Assembly: GCF_039534125.1 (NCBI RefSeq)
Contig: NZ_BAAAUV010000009.1
Location: forward strand, 62,001-126,000
DNA length: 64,000 nucleotides
Direction: 5' to 3'
DNA from: Actinocorallia longicatena
GTDB taxonomy: Bacteria > Actinomycetota > Actinomycetes > Streptosporangiales > Streptosporangiaceae
In this document: piece after piece, positions 9,980 to 17,915 of the stretch
How positions within the stretch are numbered: position 1 is the first letter of the stretch
Layout: each line of letters begins with the position of its first letter
Notes under the pieces: generated by a model
Seen by the model: only the letters and a program-made list of their open reading frames with translations
Told to the model about the DNA's origin: nothing
Databases searched by the model: none
Program-made: the position numbers and the translations under genes

Positions 9980-10600
9980 CTAGCGGAGGGCGGCCGCGGC
10001 GGCGGCGAGCTTCTCCACGCGGGACCAGTCGCCCGCCTTGACCGCGTCGTCGGGGGTCAGCCAGGTGCCGCCGACGCAGCCGATGTTCGGCAGCGCGAGG
10101 TAGTCGGGGGCCGTCTCCAGGGTGATGCCGCCGGTCGGGCAGAAGGTGATCTGCGGGAGCGGGCCGCCCAGCGACCTGATGTAGGGGGCGCCGCCCGCGG
10201 CCTTGGCCGGGAAGAACTTCATGGCGGTGACGCCGTGCTCCAGCAGGGCCAGCGCCTCGGAGGCGGTGGCGACGCCGGGCAGGAACGGCAGGCCGGAGTC
10301 GGTCATGGCGCCGCGCAGCCGGTCGGTGCAGCCCGGACTGACGAGGAACTTCGATCCCGCGGCGGCCGCGTCCTTCACGTTCTGGTCCGACACGATGGTG
10401 CCCGCGCCGACGACGGCCCCGGGGACCTCGGCGGCGATCCGGCGGATCGACTCCAGCGCGGCCTCGGTGCGCAGGGTCACCTCGATGACGGGCAGCCCCC
10501 CGGCGACCAGCGCCTTCGCCAGCGGGACGGCGTTCTCGACGTCGTGGAGGACCACGACCGGAACGACCGCGCCCAGCGCCATCAGCTCTTCAGCCCGCAT
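9980..10600 (-). CDS. eda: 2-dehydro-3-deoxy-phosphogluconate (KDPG) aldolase
   Basis: The 206-residue class I aldolase splits KDPG into pyruvate and glyceraldehyde 3-phosphate, the last step of the Entner-Doudoroff pathway. Glu40 in VIEVTLRT and the Schiff-base lysine Lys128 in TAMKFFPAKAAGG are present, along with VVGAGTI and FLVSPG of the TIM barrel. The ATG at 10600 has AAAGAGG about ten bases upstream, while the TTG at 10609 is too close to it. It follows edd after an exceptional 491-base structured spacer and ends at a terminator shared with the DUF1707 gene. Confidence 0.95.
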   Translation of the reverse strand: MRAEELMALGAVVPVVVLHDVENAVPLAKALVAGGLPVIEVTLRTEAALESIRRIAAEVPGAVVGAGTIVSDQNVKDAAAAGSKFLVSPGCTDRLRGAMTDSGLPFLPGVATASEALALLEHGVTAMKFFPAKAAGGAPYIRSLGGPLPQITFCPTGGITLETAPDYLALPNIGCVGGTWLTPDDAVKAGDWSRVEKLAAAAAALR

Positions 10601-10637
10601 AGAAAACAACCTCTTTCACGCAGATGTGCGGTTGATG

Positions 10638-10844
10638 GTCCCGCGCGTGGCCGCACCCGTCGTCGCCCAGCCACACGCGGGACGTCCTGTGTCCCCCTGA
10701 CCCTTCAGGGCCGCGGCTCTCCCGGCCCACCACCGGTACCCGCCGCGGCCCCGCAGGGCTCTCTCTCCAACCCGGACGGCTCGCGCCGTCCCGATCCGAG
10801 CATCTGGCCGGACGCTCGGATCCCTGGACGCTCGAGGCGTCCAG
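10638..10844. repeat. Five consecutive stem-loops in the edd-eda spacer (eda-proximal part)
   Basis: Five inverted repeats follow one another. They are 10638-10651 with 10670-10683 (one mismatch), 10701-10717 with 10742-10758 (10 bp exact plus 4), GGACGGC/GCCGTCC at 10774-10780 and 10785-10791 with loop TCGC, GATCCGAGC/GCTCGGATC at 10793-10801 and 10814-10822, and CTGGACGC/GCGTCCAG at 10824-10831 and 10837-10844. No start codon with coding potential is apparent. The stems are unrelated in sequence, but complementarity is kept. They would be transcribed as part of an edd-eda mRNA on the minus strand. Confidence 0.75.
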
Positions 10845-10851
10845 CGAGGGT

Positions 10852-11086
10852 TCCCGCGAGACGTTCCGGCCGGCCCCTCCGCCGGCCCTCCCGTCCCACG
10901 GGACGTGCTCTCCCGTGCGGCGGACGCTTCGGGCCCCTCCGCCGTCGGCGTGCGCCGCACGGGAAACTCCTCCCCCGCGCGACGGGCGGCCTCGGCCCCT
11001 CCGCCTCGGCACGCTCGTCGCGCGGGAAGTGGGTGTCCCCGGGAGGTCGTCCGGCCGGCCCCTCCGCCGGGGACGGCCTCCCGAGG
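10852..11086. repeat. Tandem array of four palindromic units with a shared GGCCCCTCCGCC core
   Basis: The 12-base core GGCCCCTCCGCC occurs at 10872, 10932, 10994 and 11057, a spacing of 60, 62 and 63 bases. Each core lies at the centre of a longer inverted repeat. The outer arms are 10852-10863 with 10892-10903 (two mismatches), 10911-10922 with 10953-10964 (12 bp exact), 10974-10984 with 11016-11026 (11 bp exact), and 11037-11052 with 11071-11086 (14 of 16). The arm sequences differ between units but remain self-complementary, as expected for selection on a hairpin. On the edd-eda transcript the loop reads GGCGGAGGGGCC. Confidence 0.85.
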
Positions 11087-11091
11087 AGGTT

Positions 11092-12885
11092 CTAGAAGAC
11101 GCGCGCCCCCTGTTCGGCGGGGCCGACCGCGTGGCGGAAGGCGCCGAAGAGGTCGCGTCCAGTGCCGACCCACTGGGCGTCCGTGGGGGCGGCGCCGGTC
11201 GCGGGACGGGAGAAGAGGTCGGCGAGGACCTCGAGCTTGCCGGAGTCGGCGTCGAAGCGGACGACGTCGCCGTCCTCGATGTGGGCGAGGGGGCCGCCCG
11301 CGGCGGCCTCGGGGGTCAGGTGGATCGCGGCGGGCACCGCGCCGGACGCGCCGGACATGCGGCCGTCGGTCACCAGCGCGACCCTGAAGCCCTTGTCCTG
11401 AAGGACCGAGAGCGGCGGGGTCAGCTTGTGCAGCTCCGGCATGCCGGTGGCGCGCGGGCCCTGGTAGCGCAGGACGACCACGACGTCGCGGTTGAGGTCG
11501 CCCGCCTGGAAGGCGGCGAGGATCTGCTCCTGGGTGGAGAAGACCCGGGCCGGCGCCTCGACGAAGCGGTGCTCCTCCTTGACCGCGCTGACCTTGATCA
11601 CGCCGCGGCCGAGGTTGCCCTCGAGCATGCGCAGGCCGCCGTCGGCGGAGAACGGCTCGGACGCGGGACGCAGCACGGCCGGATCGCCGGAGACGTCCGG
11701 GGCGGGCTTCCAGATGAGGCCCTCGGCCTCCGACAGGACCGGAATGGTCGTGTAGGCGTCCAGGCCCTCGCCCGTGACGGTCGTGACGTCCTCGTGGAGC
11801 AGCCCGGCGTCGAGCAGCTCGGAGATCAGGAAGCCGGTGCCGCCCGCGGCGTGGAAGTGGTTCACGTCCGCGGAGCCGTTGGGGTAGATCCGGGTGAGCA
11901 GCGGGGTCACCGAGGACAGCTCGGCGAAGTCGTCCCAGGTCAGGTCGATGCCCGCGGCGGCGGCCATGGCCGGGAGGTGCAGCGTGTGGTTGGTGGAGCC
12001 GCCCGTGGCCAGCAGCGCGATCACGCCGTTGACGAAGGCCTTCTCGTCGAGGACGTCGGCGATCGGCGCGACGCCCTGCACGATCCGGCGGCCCGCCTCC
12101 GCGGTCAGTGCGGCCCGCAGCGGGTCGTTGGGGGCGACGAAGCTGGCGCCGGGCAGGTGCAGGCCCATGACCTCCATCAGCATCTGGTTGCTGTTGGCGG
12201 TGCCGTAGAAGGTGCAGGTGCCGGGCGAGTGGTAGGAGGCGGCCTCGGCGTCCAGCAGCTCGTCGCGGCCGACCTCGCCGACGGCGAACAGCTTGCGGAT
12301 GCGGCCCTTCTCGGCGTTCGGCAGGCCCGAGCCCATCGGCCCGGCGGGCACCAGGACGGTCGGCAGCTGCCCGAACGACAGCGCCCCGATCACCAGCCCC
12401 GGAACGATCTTGTCGCAGACGCCCAGCATGAGGGCGCCGTCGAACATGTCGTGAGAGAGGGCGATGGCGGCCGACATGGCCACGACGTCGCGGCTGAACA
12501 GGCTCAGCTCCATGCCCGCGCGGCCCTGGGTGATCCCGTCGCACATGGCCGGGACCCCGCCCGCCACCTGGGCGACGCCGCCCGCGAGCAGGATCGCCTT
12601 CTTCAGGTGCTCGGGGTAGGTCCGAAACGGCTGGTGGGCCGAGAGCATGTCGTTGTAGGCCGTGACGATCGCGATGTTCGGCCGGGCGGAGCCGCGCAGG
12701 GCGGCCTTCTCGTCCGGTCCGCTGGCCGCGAAGCCGTGGGCGAGGTTGGCACAGCCCAGCGCGCCGCGCATGGGGCCCTCGGCCTTGGCCTCCTCTACCC
12801 GCCCGAGGTACACGGAGCGGGTGGCGGCGCTGCGCGCCACGATCCGTTCGGTGACGCGGGCGATGACGGGGTGCACGGAAGCCAT
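11092..12885 (-). CDS. edd: Phosphogluconate dehydratase
   Basis: The 597-residue IlvD/Edd-family enzyme dehydrates 6-phosphogluconate to KDPG. The Fe-S cysteines are in AMCDGITQGRAGMELSLFSR and ALMLGVCDKIVPGLVIGA, and a third lies in GTCTFYGTANSNQM. The sequence VLVPAGPMGSGLPN and the C-terminal TDGRMSGASGAVPAAIHLTP also fit Edd. The ATG at 12885 has GGAG eight bases upstream. It is the first gene of an edd-eda unit and diverges from a ROK regulator, with nested inverted repeats in the promoter. The Entner-Doudoroff pathway is not universal in actinomycetes, so this is a gluconate/glucose catabolic option. Confidence 0.96.
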   Translation of the reverse strand: MASVHPVIARVTERIVARSAATRSVYLGRVEEAKAEGPMRGALGCANLAHGFAASGPDEKAALRGSARPNIAIVTAYNDMLSAHQPFRTYPEHLKKAILLAGGVAQVAGGVPAMCDGITQGRAGMELSLFSRDVVAMSAAIALSHDMFDGALMLGVCDKIVPGLVIGALSFGQLPTVLVPAGPMGSGLPNAEKGRIRKLFAVGEVGRDELLDAEAASYHSPGTCTFYGTANSNQMLMEVMGLHLPGASFVAPNDPLRAALTAEAGRRIVQGVAPIADVLDEKAFVNGVIALLATGGSTNHTLHLPAMAAAAGIDLTWDDFAELSSVTPLLTRIYPNGSADVNHFHAAGGTGFLISELLDAGLLHEDVTTVTGEGLDAYTTIPVLSEAEGLIWKPAPDVSGDPAVLRPASEPFSADGGLRMLEGNLGRGVIKVSAVKEEHRFVEAPARVFSTQEQILAAFQAGDLNRDVVVVLRYQGPRATGMPELHKLTPPLSVLQDKGFRVALVTDGRMSGASGAVPAAIHLTPEAAAGGPLAHIEDGDVVRFDADSGKLEVLADLFSRPATGAAPTDAQWVGTGRDLFGAFRHAVGPAEQGARVF

Positions 12886-12890
12886 AAGGA

Positions 12891-12940
12891 CAACTCCGGA
12901 AGCAAGTTGGTGAACTGTGGGGACAACTTAGCAGGAGTTG
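12891..12940. promoter_or_regulatory. Nested inverted repeats in the edd/ROK promoter
   Basis: CAACTCC (12891-12897) pairs exactly with GGAGTTG (12934-12940). Inside it CAAGTTG (12903-12909) pairs with CAACTTA (12924-12930) in six of seven positions. The repeated CAACT/AGTTG half-sites next to a ROK gene suggest a ROK repressor operator covering the edd start region. Confidence 0.5.
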
Positions 12941-13012
12941 CCCTCAAACTTCTGTAGAGAAAATGACAAAAGTCACGCGACCCTGACGTCCCGAACGTGG
13001 TTCACTTGAAAG

Positions 13013-14107
13013 ATGCACGCGGGCACGAGAAAGCGCAGACGCGCCGCCACGAGCGGGGAGATCCTGCGGCTGATCCGCGAGGAGGAGATCCACACCCGCG
13101 CCGAGCTGGCCCGGATCACCGGGCTGTCGCGGCCGATCATCGGCCAGCGCGTCACCGAGCTGCTCGACGCCGAGTTCGTGATCGAGGCCCCGGGCGTGTC
13201 GAGCGGCGGCAGGCCCGCGGCCAGGCTGGAATTCAACGGCGACGGCGGTACCGTCCTGGTCGCCTCGCTCGGCCACACCCACGGTCATCTGGCGGTCTGC
13301 GACCTGTCCGGCGCGGTGCTGGCCAAGAAGCCGGTCGCGATGTCCGGCGGGATCAAGGGCATCCTCGACGCGTGGGGCTCACTGGAACGCGGCCCGGTCC
13401 GCGGGGTCGGGATCGCCCTCCCCGGGCCCGCCCTCGTGGACGAGTCGATCGCCAAGGCCGTCGCCGACCGCTACGCGGTTCCTGTACATATCGACAACGA
13501 CGTGAACGTGATGGCCCTGGGCGAGCACCGGCTCCGCCACGACGTCGATGATCTGCTGTTCATCAAGGCCTCGACCGGCATAGGAGCGGGCATCGTCTCC
13601 GGTGGGCGGCTCCAGCGCGGGGCGTTCGGCTCCGCCGGGGAGATCGGGCACATCCCCGTCCCGGACGGGCTGCTGTGCGGCTGCGGCACCGTCGGCTGCG
13701 TCGAGACCATCGCCGGGGGCGCCGCCCTGCTGGCCCAGCTCAACGGCCGTGCCCATGATCTTCCAGAGCTCGCCTCGCTGGCCCGTTCCGGCGATCTCGA
13801 GGCCGTGGCGGTGCTGCGCGAGGCGGGCCGCCGCATCGGGGAGGTCGTCGCGGCGGCCGTGAACATCCTCAATCCGGCCCTGGTCGTGCTGGGCGGCGAC
13901 CTGTCAGGCAAGAACCTGATCGCGGGCGTCCGCGAGGCGGTCTACCACCGGGCGGCCGCGGCGGCCACCCGGCAGCTGCGCATCGAGCCGTCCGAGCTCG
14001 GCGACGACGCCGGCCTCCTGGGCTGCGCGACCATGATCCTCGATCACATCCTCTCCCCCGACGCCGTCGACGCCTCCCTCCAGAACCAGGCCCGCCAGCC
14101 CGCCTGA
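13013..14107 (+). CDS. ROK-family transcriptional regulator
   Basis: The 364-residue protein has an N-terminal winged HTH (TRAELARITGLSRPIIGQRV, about 32-51) and a C-terminal ROK sugar-kinase-like fold (GVGIALPGPALVDESIAK; IDNDVNVMALGEH; FIKASTGIGAGIVSGG). The zinc motif of ROK proteins is visible as GHIPVPDGLLCGCGTVGCVE, with three cysteines. The placement divergent from edd and the nested repeats suggest a sugar-responsive repressor of the Entner-Doudoroff genes, comparable to NagC/XylR regulators. The ATG has no strong ribosome-binding site (only TTGAAAG adjacent), so weak or leaderless translation is possible. It ends four bases from the convergent FG-GAP gene. Confidence 0.93.
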   Translation: MHAGTRKRRRAATSGEILRLIREEEIHTRAELARITGLSRPIIGQRVTELLDAEFVIEAPGVSSGGRPAARLEFNGDGGTVLVASLGHTHGHLAVCDLSGAVLAKKPVAMSGGIKGILDAWGSLERGPVRGVGIALPGPALVDESIAKAVADRYAVPVHIDNDVNVMALGEHRLRHDVDDLLFIKASTGIGAGIVSGGRLQRGAFGSAGEIGHIPVPDGLLCGCGTVGCVETIAGGAALLAQLNGRAHDLPELASLARSGDLEAVAVLREAGRRIGEVVAAAVNILNPALVVLGGDLSGKNLIAGVREAVYHRAAAAATRQLRIEPSELGDDAGLLGCATMILDHILSPDAVDASLQNQARQPA

Positions 14108-14111
14108 GGCC

Positions 14112-15434
14112 CTACCGGTCGCGCGACCAGACGGCGACCGTGTTCGACTCGAAGATCGTGAAGGCCAGTTCGTCGCGGCGGTCGCGGTCGAGGTCGGCGA
14201 CGATCGCGCCACCGGCCTGGCCCGCGTTCTCGGCCAGCACATGGGTCTCGAAGCGGCGGCCGCTGTGCTGCTCCAGCCAGAACAGGCGCGGGTCGCCGTC
14301 GCCGGAGACCAGCAGGTCGACATCGCCGTCCCCGTCGACGTCGCCGTGGCCGAAGACCCCGGGGGCGCCCTGGCCGGGACGCGGCCGGGAGACGATGCCC
14401 TCCGACAGCGGGGTGGCCGTCCACGGGTTCCGGGGATCGGCGGGCACCGCGTAGGAGACGATCCGCGACTCCGGCTCGCCGGGCGTCGCGGTGTTGGTGT
14501 GGTTGGAGCCGACCCAGCGGGAGCGGTGGTCGCCGTACAGGTTCCGGACGAGCGAGAGCTGGATGGCCTTGCCCTCCCCGGTGTCGATCACGTGCGGGAC
14601 GAAGCCGTCCTTCCTCGTCTGCTCCAGCCAGACGTGCGAGGCGCCGGGCTGGAAGTACTGGGCGGAGGCGACGTCCAGGTCGCCGTCGCGGTCGACGTCG
14701 GCGACCTCGGGGAGCGCTCCGCCGCCGGGGCCGAGCGTCACGGGGGTGGTGGCGAAGCCGCCGCCGCGCAGCCCGGGGAACATCTGGACCCAGGCGTTGG
14801 CGGGCGGCAGACCCGGGAGCAGGGCGACCGGGGCGGGGAAGGCCTCGCCGATCGTGACCAGGTCGCGGCGGCCGTCGCGGTCGAGGTCGGCCACGACGGC
14901 CTTGTGGTAGAACAGCGGGCCGCTGCCGGGCGCCACCAGGTCGTGGCGCTTCCAGGCCGTGCGCTGCCGCTCCCACCAGGTGAGCGAGCCGCACTTGGCC
15001 GGTGCGCACTGGAAGAACCCGCCGGGCACGATGAGATCCCGGTCCCCGTCCCGGTCGACGTCCGCCGCGGCGGGCATGTTCGGGAAGGCGATCTTCTCCT
15101 CCGCCCCGAACACCGGCACCTTGGTCCACTCGTCGAGCGAGCCGCCCTTCCGGTAGATCGCCAGCTCTCCGCCGGCGGGCTGCACCGGCGGGCCGCCGGG
15201 CGGGAAGAGGAAGGTGCCGAAGCCGCTGGCGACGAGTTCGGGGGCGGGCCCGCCGAGAACGTCCGCCGCGATGGCGAAGGCGGCCCCGGGCAGCGCGGGG
15301 TCCACCACGTGACGGGTGAAGGCCACCGGCTCGGCGGACGGCTTCGAGGCGTTGGCCGGGCCGAGGCCCGACAGGCAGAGGACGGCGGTGAGACCGGTGA
15401 GACGGAGGGCTCGGAGCCGGGGGCGCAGATGCAT
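14112..15434 (-). CDS. Secreted FG-GAP/VCBS repeat protein
   Basis: The 440-residue protein starts with a signal peptide (MHLRPRLRALRLTGLTAVLC, cleavage likely near ANA). It then carries repeated calcium-binding FG-GAP blocks: DVDRDGDRDL, DLDRDGRRDL, DVDRDGDLDV, DVDGDGDVDL and a last degenerate DLDRDRRDEL. Together they predict a beta-propeller-like exported protein that binds Ca2+. No catalytic domain is seen. The ATG at 15434 has AGGAAGAG at proper distance; a farther ATG at 15470 lacks a ribosome-binding site and would put charged residues before the signal peptide. It converges with the ROK gene. Confidence 0.88.
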   Translation of the reverse strand: MHLRPRLRALRLTGLTAVLCLSGLGPANASKPSAEPVAFTRHVVDPALPGAAFAIAADVLGGPAPELVASGFGTFLFPPGGPPVQPAGGELAIYRKGGSLDEWTKVPVFGAEEKIAFPNMPAAADVDRDGDRDLIVPGGFFQCAPAKCGSLTWWERQRTAWKRHDLVAPGSGPLFYHKAVVADLDRDGRRDLVTIGEAFPAPVALLPGLPPANAWVQMFPGLRGGGFATTPVTLGPGGGALPEVADVDRDGDLDVASAQYFQPGASHVWLEQTRKDGFVPHVIDTGEGKAIQLSLVRNLYGDHRSRWVGSNHTNTATPGEPESRIVSYAVPADPRNPWTATPLSEGIVSRPRPGQGAPGVFGHGDVDGDGDVDLLVSGDGDPRLFWLEQHSGRRFETHVLAENAGQAGGAIVADLDRDRRDELAFTIFESNTVAVWSRDR

Positions 15435-15533
15435 GGGACCGCTCTTCCTGACGACGATCGTTTCGCTCATGGAAACGGGTTATCGACTGACGGAACAATG
15501 GTCGATCATCAGCGCGTGGTGAGCCCGACGTCA

Positions 15534-15565
15534 ATGCCCCGGCCGGATCTTTCCGGCCGGGGCAT
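15534..15565 (-). terminator. 14-bp hairpin after the thiolase gene
   Basis: ATGCCCCGGCCGGA (15534-15547) and its exact complement (15552-15565) close a TCTT loop 11 bases after the thiolase stop codon. Confidence 0.8.
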
Positions 15566-15576
15566 CGGGGGAAGCC

Positions 15577-16764
15577 TTAGCGGGCGGGCCGGTACACGGC
15601 CACGGCGCAGGCGCTGCCGAGGCCGATGTTGTGCTGGAGGGCGACGCGGGCGCCCTCGACCTGGCGGGCGCCGGCCTGGCCGCGGAGCTGCCAGGTGAGC
15701 TCGGCGCACTGGGCGATGCCCGTCGCGCCGAGGGGGTGGCCCTTGGAGATGAGGCCGCCGGAGGGGTTGACCACCCACTTGCCGCCGTAGGTGGTGGCCT
15801 TGTCGTCGATGAGCTTGTGGGCCTCGCCGATCCCGGCCATGCCGAGGGCCTCGTAGGTGATGAGCTCGTTGGCGGAGAAGCAGTCGTGCAGCTCGATCAC
15901 GTCGACCTCGTCGATGGTGATCTCGGCCTCGGCCATCGCCCGGGCGGCGGCACGCCGGGAGACGCCGAAGCCGACGGCGTTGATCGAGGAGGAGTCGAAG
16001 CTGTCGGGGGTGTCGGTCGCGATGTGGTGGCCCGCGATCTCGACGGCCTGGTCCCACAGGTCGTGCTCGTCGACGAAGCGCTCGGACGCCACGATCGCGG
16101 CGGCGGCGCCGTCGGAGGTCGGCGAGCACTGGAGCTTGGTGAGCGGCTCGAAGATCATCGGAGCGTTCTGGATCTCTTCGAGGGTGTAGGCCTGCTGGAA
16201 CTGGGCGTAGGGGTTGTTCACCGAGTGCTGGTGGTTCTTCCACCCGATCCAGGCGAAGTGCTCGGGCGTCGAGCCGTACCTCTCCATGTGCTCGCGGCCG
16301 GCGTTGCCGAACATCTGCGGCATCGGCGCCTTGTCCATCTCCCACGCGCGCCCCGCGACCATGGCGTTCAGGTGGTGGTCGATGATGGTGACCTTCGACT
16401 GGCCGACGCCCGCGCCGAGCGAGCCCTTCTGCATCTTCTCCATGCCGAGCGCGAGCACGCAGTCGGCGAGCCCGCCCTTGACGGTGTTGCGGGCGAGGAA
16501 GAGCGCGCTGGACCCGGTGGCGCACGCGTTGGCGACCGTCATCACCGGGATTCCCGACATGCCGGTCTCGTAGAGGGCGCGCTGGCCCATCGAGCCGTAC
16601 ATGGAGCCGGCGTAGGCCTGCTCGACCTTGTCATAGGGGATCCCCGCGTCCTCCAGGGCCTTGCCGACGGCCTCCTTGGCCATGTCGGGGTACTCCCAGT
16701 CGCGGGACCCCGGCTTCTCGAACCTGGTCATGCCGACCCCGACGACGAACACCCGGTTGCCCAT
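15577..16764 (-). CDS. SCP2-type thiolase / lipid-transfer protein
   Basis: The 395-residue protein belongs to the thiolase superfamily branch called lipid-transfer protein or SCP-x thiolase. It shows the N-terminal VFVVGVGMTRFEKPGS, the nucleophile cysteine in VANACATGSSALFLARN (about Cys83), LHDCFSANELITYEALG with the catalytic histidine, and NPSGGLISKGHPLGATGIAQ with the second histidine. Reaction partners are unknown; relatives act in steroid side-chain or fatty-acid beta-oxidation. The ATG at 16764 follows GAGGCCTC weakly. It lies 10 bases downstream of the PLP lyase gene on the same strand and ends at a good terminator. Confidence 0.92.
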   Translation of the reverse strand: MGNRVFVVGVGMTRFEKPGSRDWEYPDMAKEAVGKALEDAGIPYDKVEQAYAGSMYGSMGQRALYETGMSGIPVMTVANACATGSSALFLARNTVKGGLADCVLALGMEKMQKGSLGAGVGQSKVTIIDHHLNAMVAGRAWEMDKAPMPQMFGNAGREHMERYGSTPEHFAWIGWKNHQHSVNNPYAQFQQAYTLEEIQNAPMIFEPLTKLQCSPTSDGAAAAIVASERFVDEHDLWDQAVEIAGHHIATDTPDSFDSSSINAVGFGVSRRAAARAMAEAEITIDEVDVIELHDCFSANELITYEALGMAGIGEAHKLIDDKATTYGGKWVVNPSGGLISKGHPLGATGIAQCAELTWQLRGQAGARQVEGARVALQHNIGLGSACAVAVYRPAR

Positions 16765-16774
16765 GAGGCCTCCT

Positions 16775-17842
16775 CTACCGAAACCGATTCGGCAGAATCA
16801 TACCGAGCGCTTGCTTGGTGATCGAGGAAGGGTTGGCCTCGCGGCCCTCCGTGCTGAGCAGCACGATCGTCGCCGACGGCGGCAGGTCCAGGGCGGGGAG
16901 GGCGGCACGGGCTCCGGCCAGGGAGGCCGCCCCGCAGGGACCGGCCGGGACCCCCGCCGCGGCCAGGGCCTGGGCGGCGGCCGCGGTCTCCTCGTCGGTG
17001 ACCGCGACGGCCGCGCTCAGGCCGTCGCGCAGGAGGGGCCAGGCCAGGCTGGAGACCGTGCCGCAGTTGAGCCCGGCCAGGGCCGTCTCCCCCGTCGGCA
17101 CCGTCACGGGCTCCCCGGCGGTCAGGCTGGCCAGCACGCACGCCGCCGTCTCGGGCTCCACGGTGAGCAGCGCCGGGCGGGCGCTCCCGCTGCGGTAGTG
17201 GGTGACGGCGGCCTGGGCCAGCGAGCCGACGCCCGCCGGGACGACCACCAGGTCGGGGGCGGTCGGCAGCCGGTCGTCGAGTTCGGCGAAGAGCGTGGAG
17301 TAGCCGTCGACGATCCAGCCGGGGACGCGCTCGTAGCCGGGCCAGGCGGTGTCCTGGACCAGGGTCCCGCCGGGGTGGGCGGCCGCCCGGCGGACCGCCT
17401 CGTCGTAGGGGCCGGGCACGGCGACGACCGTCGCGCCCTCGTCCCCGATCGCCGCGACGGCCGCCGGATGGACGCCCTCGGGCACGTACACGACGGCGCG
17501 CTGCCCGAACAGCCGGGCGGTCCTGGCGACGGCGCGTCCGTGGTTGCCGTCGGTGGCGGTGACCAGGGTGAGCGCGGTCCCGGCCGGTCGCCCGGTCAGG
17601 AGCAGGTGGACGGCCCACGACGCCCCGAGCGCCTTGAAGGCGGGCAGCCCCAGCCGTGCCGACTCGTCCTTGACGAGCACGCGCCCCACGCCGAGCGAGG
17701 CCGCGAGTTCCGGGGCGTCGACCAGGGGCGTCGGGACGTAGCCCGGCAGCTTCGCGTGGAACTCCCGGATCCCGGCGGGAGCGGGCTCGCACCGCCACCC
17801 GAGATCGGCGGCGGTCCACATCTGGCGCAGGTCAGAAGCCAT
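16775..17842 (-). CDS. Diaminopropionate ammonia-lyase-like PLP enzyme
   Basis: This fold-type II PLP enzyme of 355 residues resembles diaminopropionate ammonia-lyase (DpaL), which converts 2,3-diaminopropionate to pyruvate and ammonia. FHAKLPGYVPTPL, KDESARLGLPAFKALGASWA (the PLP lysine is in PAFKALGAS) and TDGNHGRAVA are present. The ATG at 17842 (MASDLRQMW) is chosen because upstream GTG/ATG choices at 17884 and 17860 lengthen the protein into the divergent promoter; none has a strong ribosome-binding site. It precedes the thiolase gene by 10 bases and is divergent from a LysR gene. Threonine/serine dehydratase-like activity is an alternative. Confidence 0.82.
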   Translation of the reverse strand: MASDLRQMWTAADLGWRCEPAPAGIREFHAKLPGYVPTPLVDAPELAASLGVGRVLVKDESARLGLPAFKALGASWAVHLLLTGRPAGTALTLVTATDGNHGRAVARTARLFGQRAVVYVPEGVHPAAVAAIGDEGATVVAVPGPYDEAVRRAAAHPGGTLVQDTAWPGYERVPGWIVDGYSTLFAELDDRLPTAPDLVVVPAGVGSLAQAAVTHYRSGSARPALLTVEPETAACVLASLTAGEPVTVPTGETALAGLNCGTVSSLAWPLLRDGLSAAVAVTDEETAAAAQALAAAGVPAGPCGAASLAGARAALPALDLPPSATIVLLSTEGREANPSSITKQALGMILPNRFR

Positions 17843-17915
17843 ACGGACACCCTGGGCCATCCGGCTATCATCGGTCCAGCACACGTTTTCGACGATTATT
17901 CATCGGGAATTCCGC

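Noticed and set aside
10852..11086. The regular 61-bp spacing could suggest a CRISPR array
   Set aside because: Only a 12-base core is conserved, the rest is palindromic per unit rather than spacer-like, and there are no cas genes in the window.
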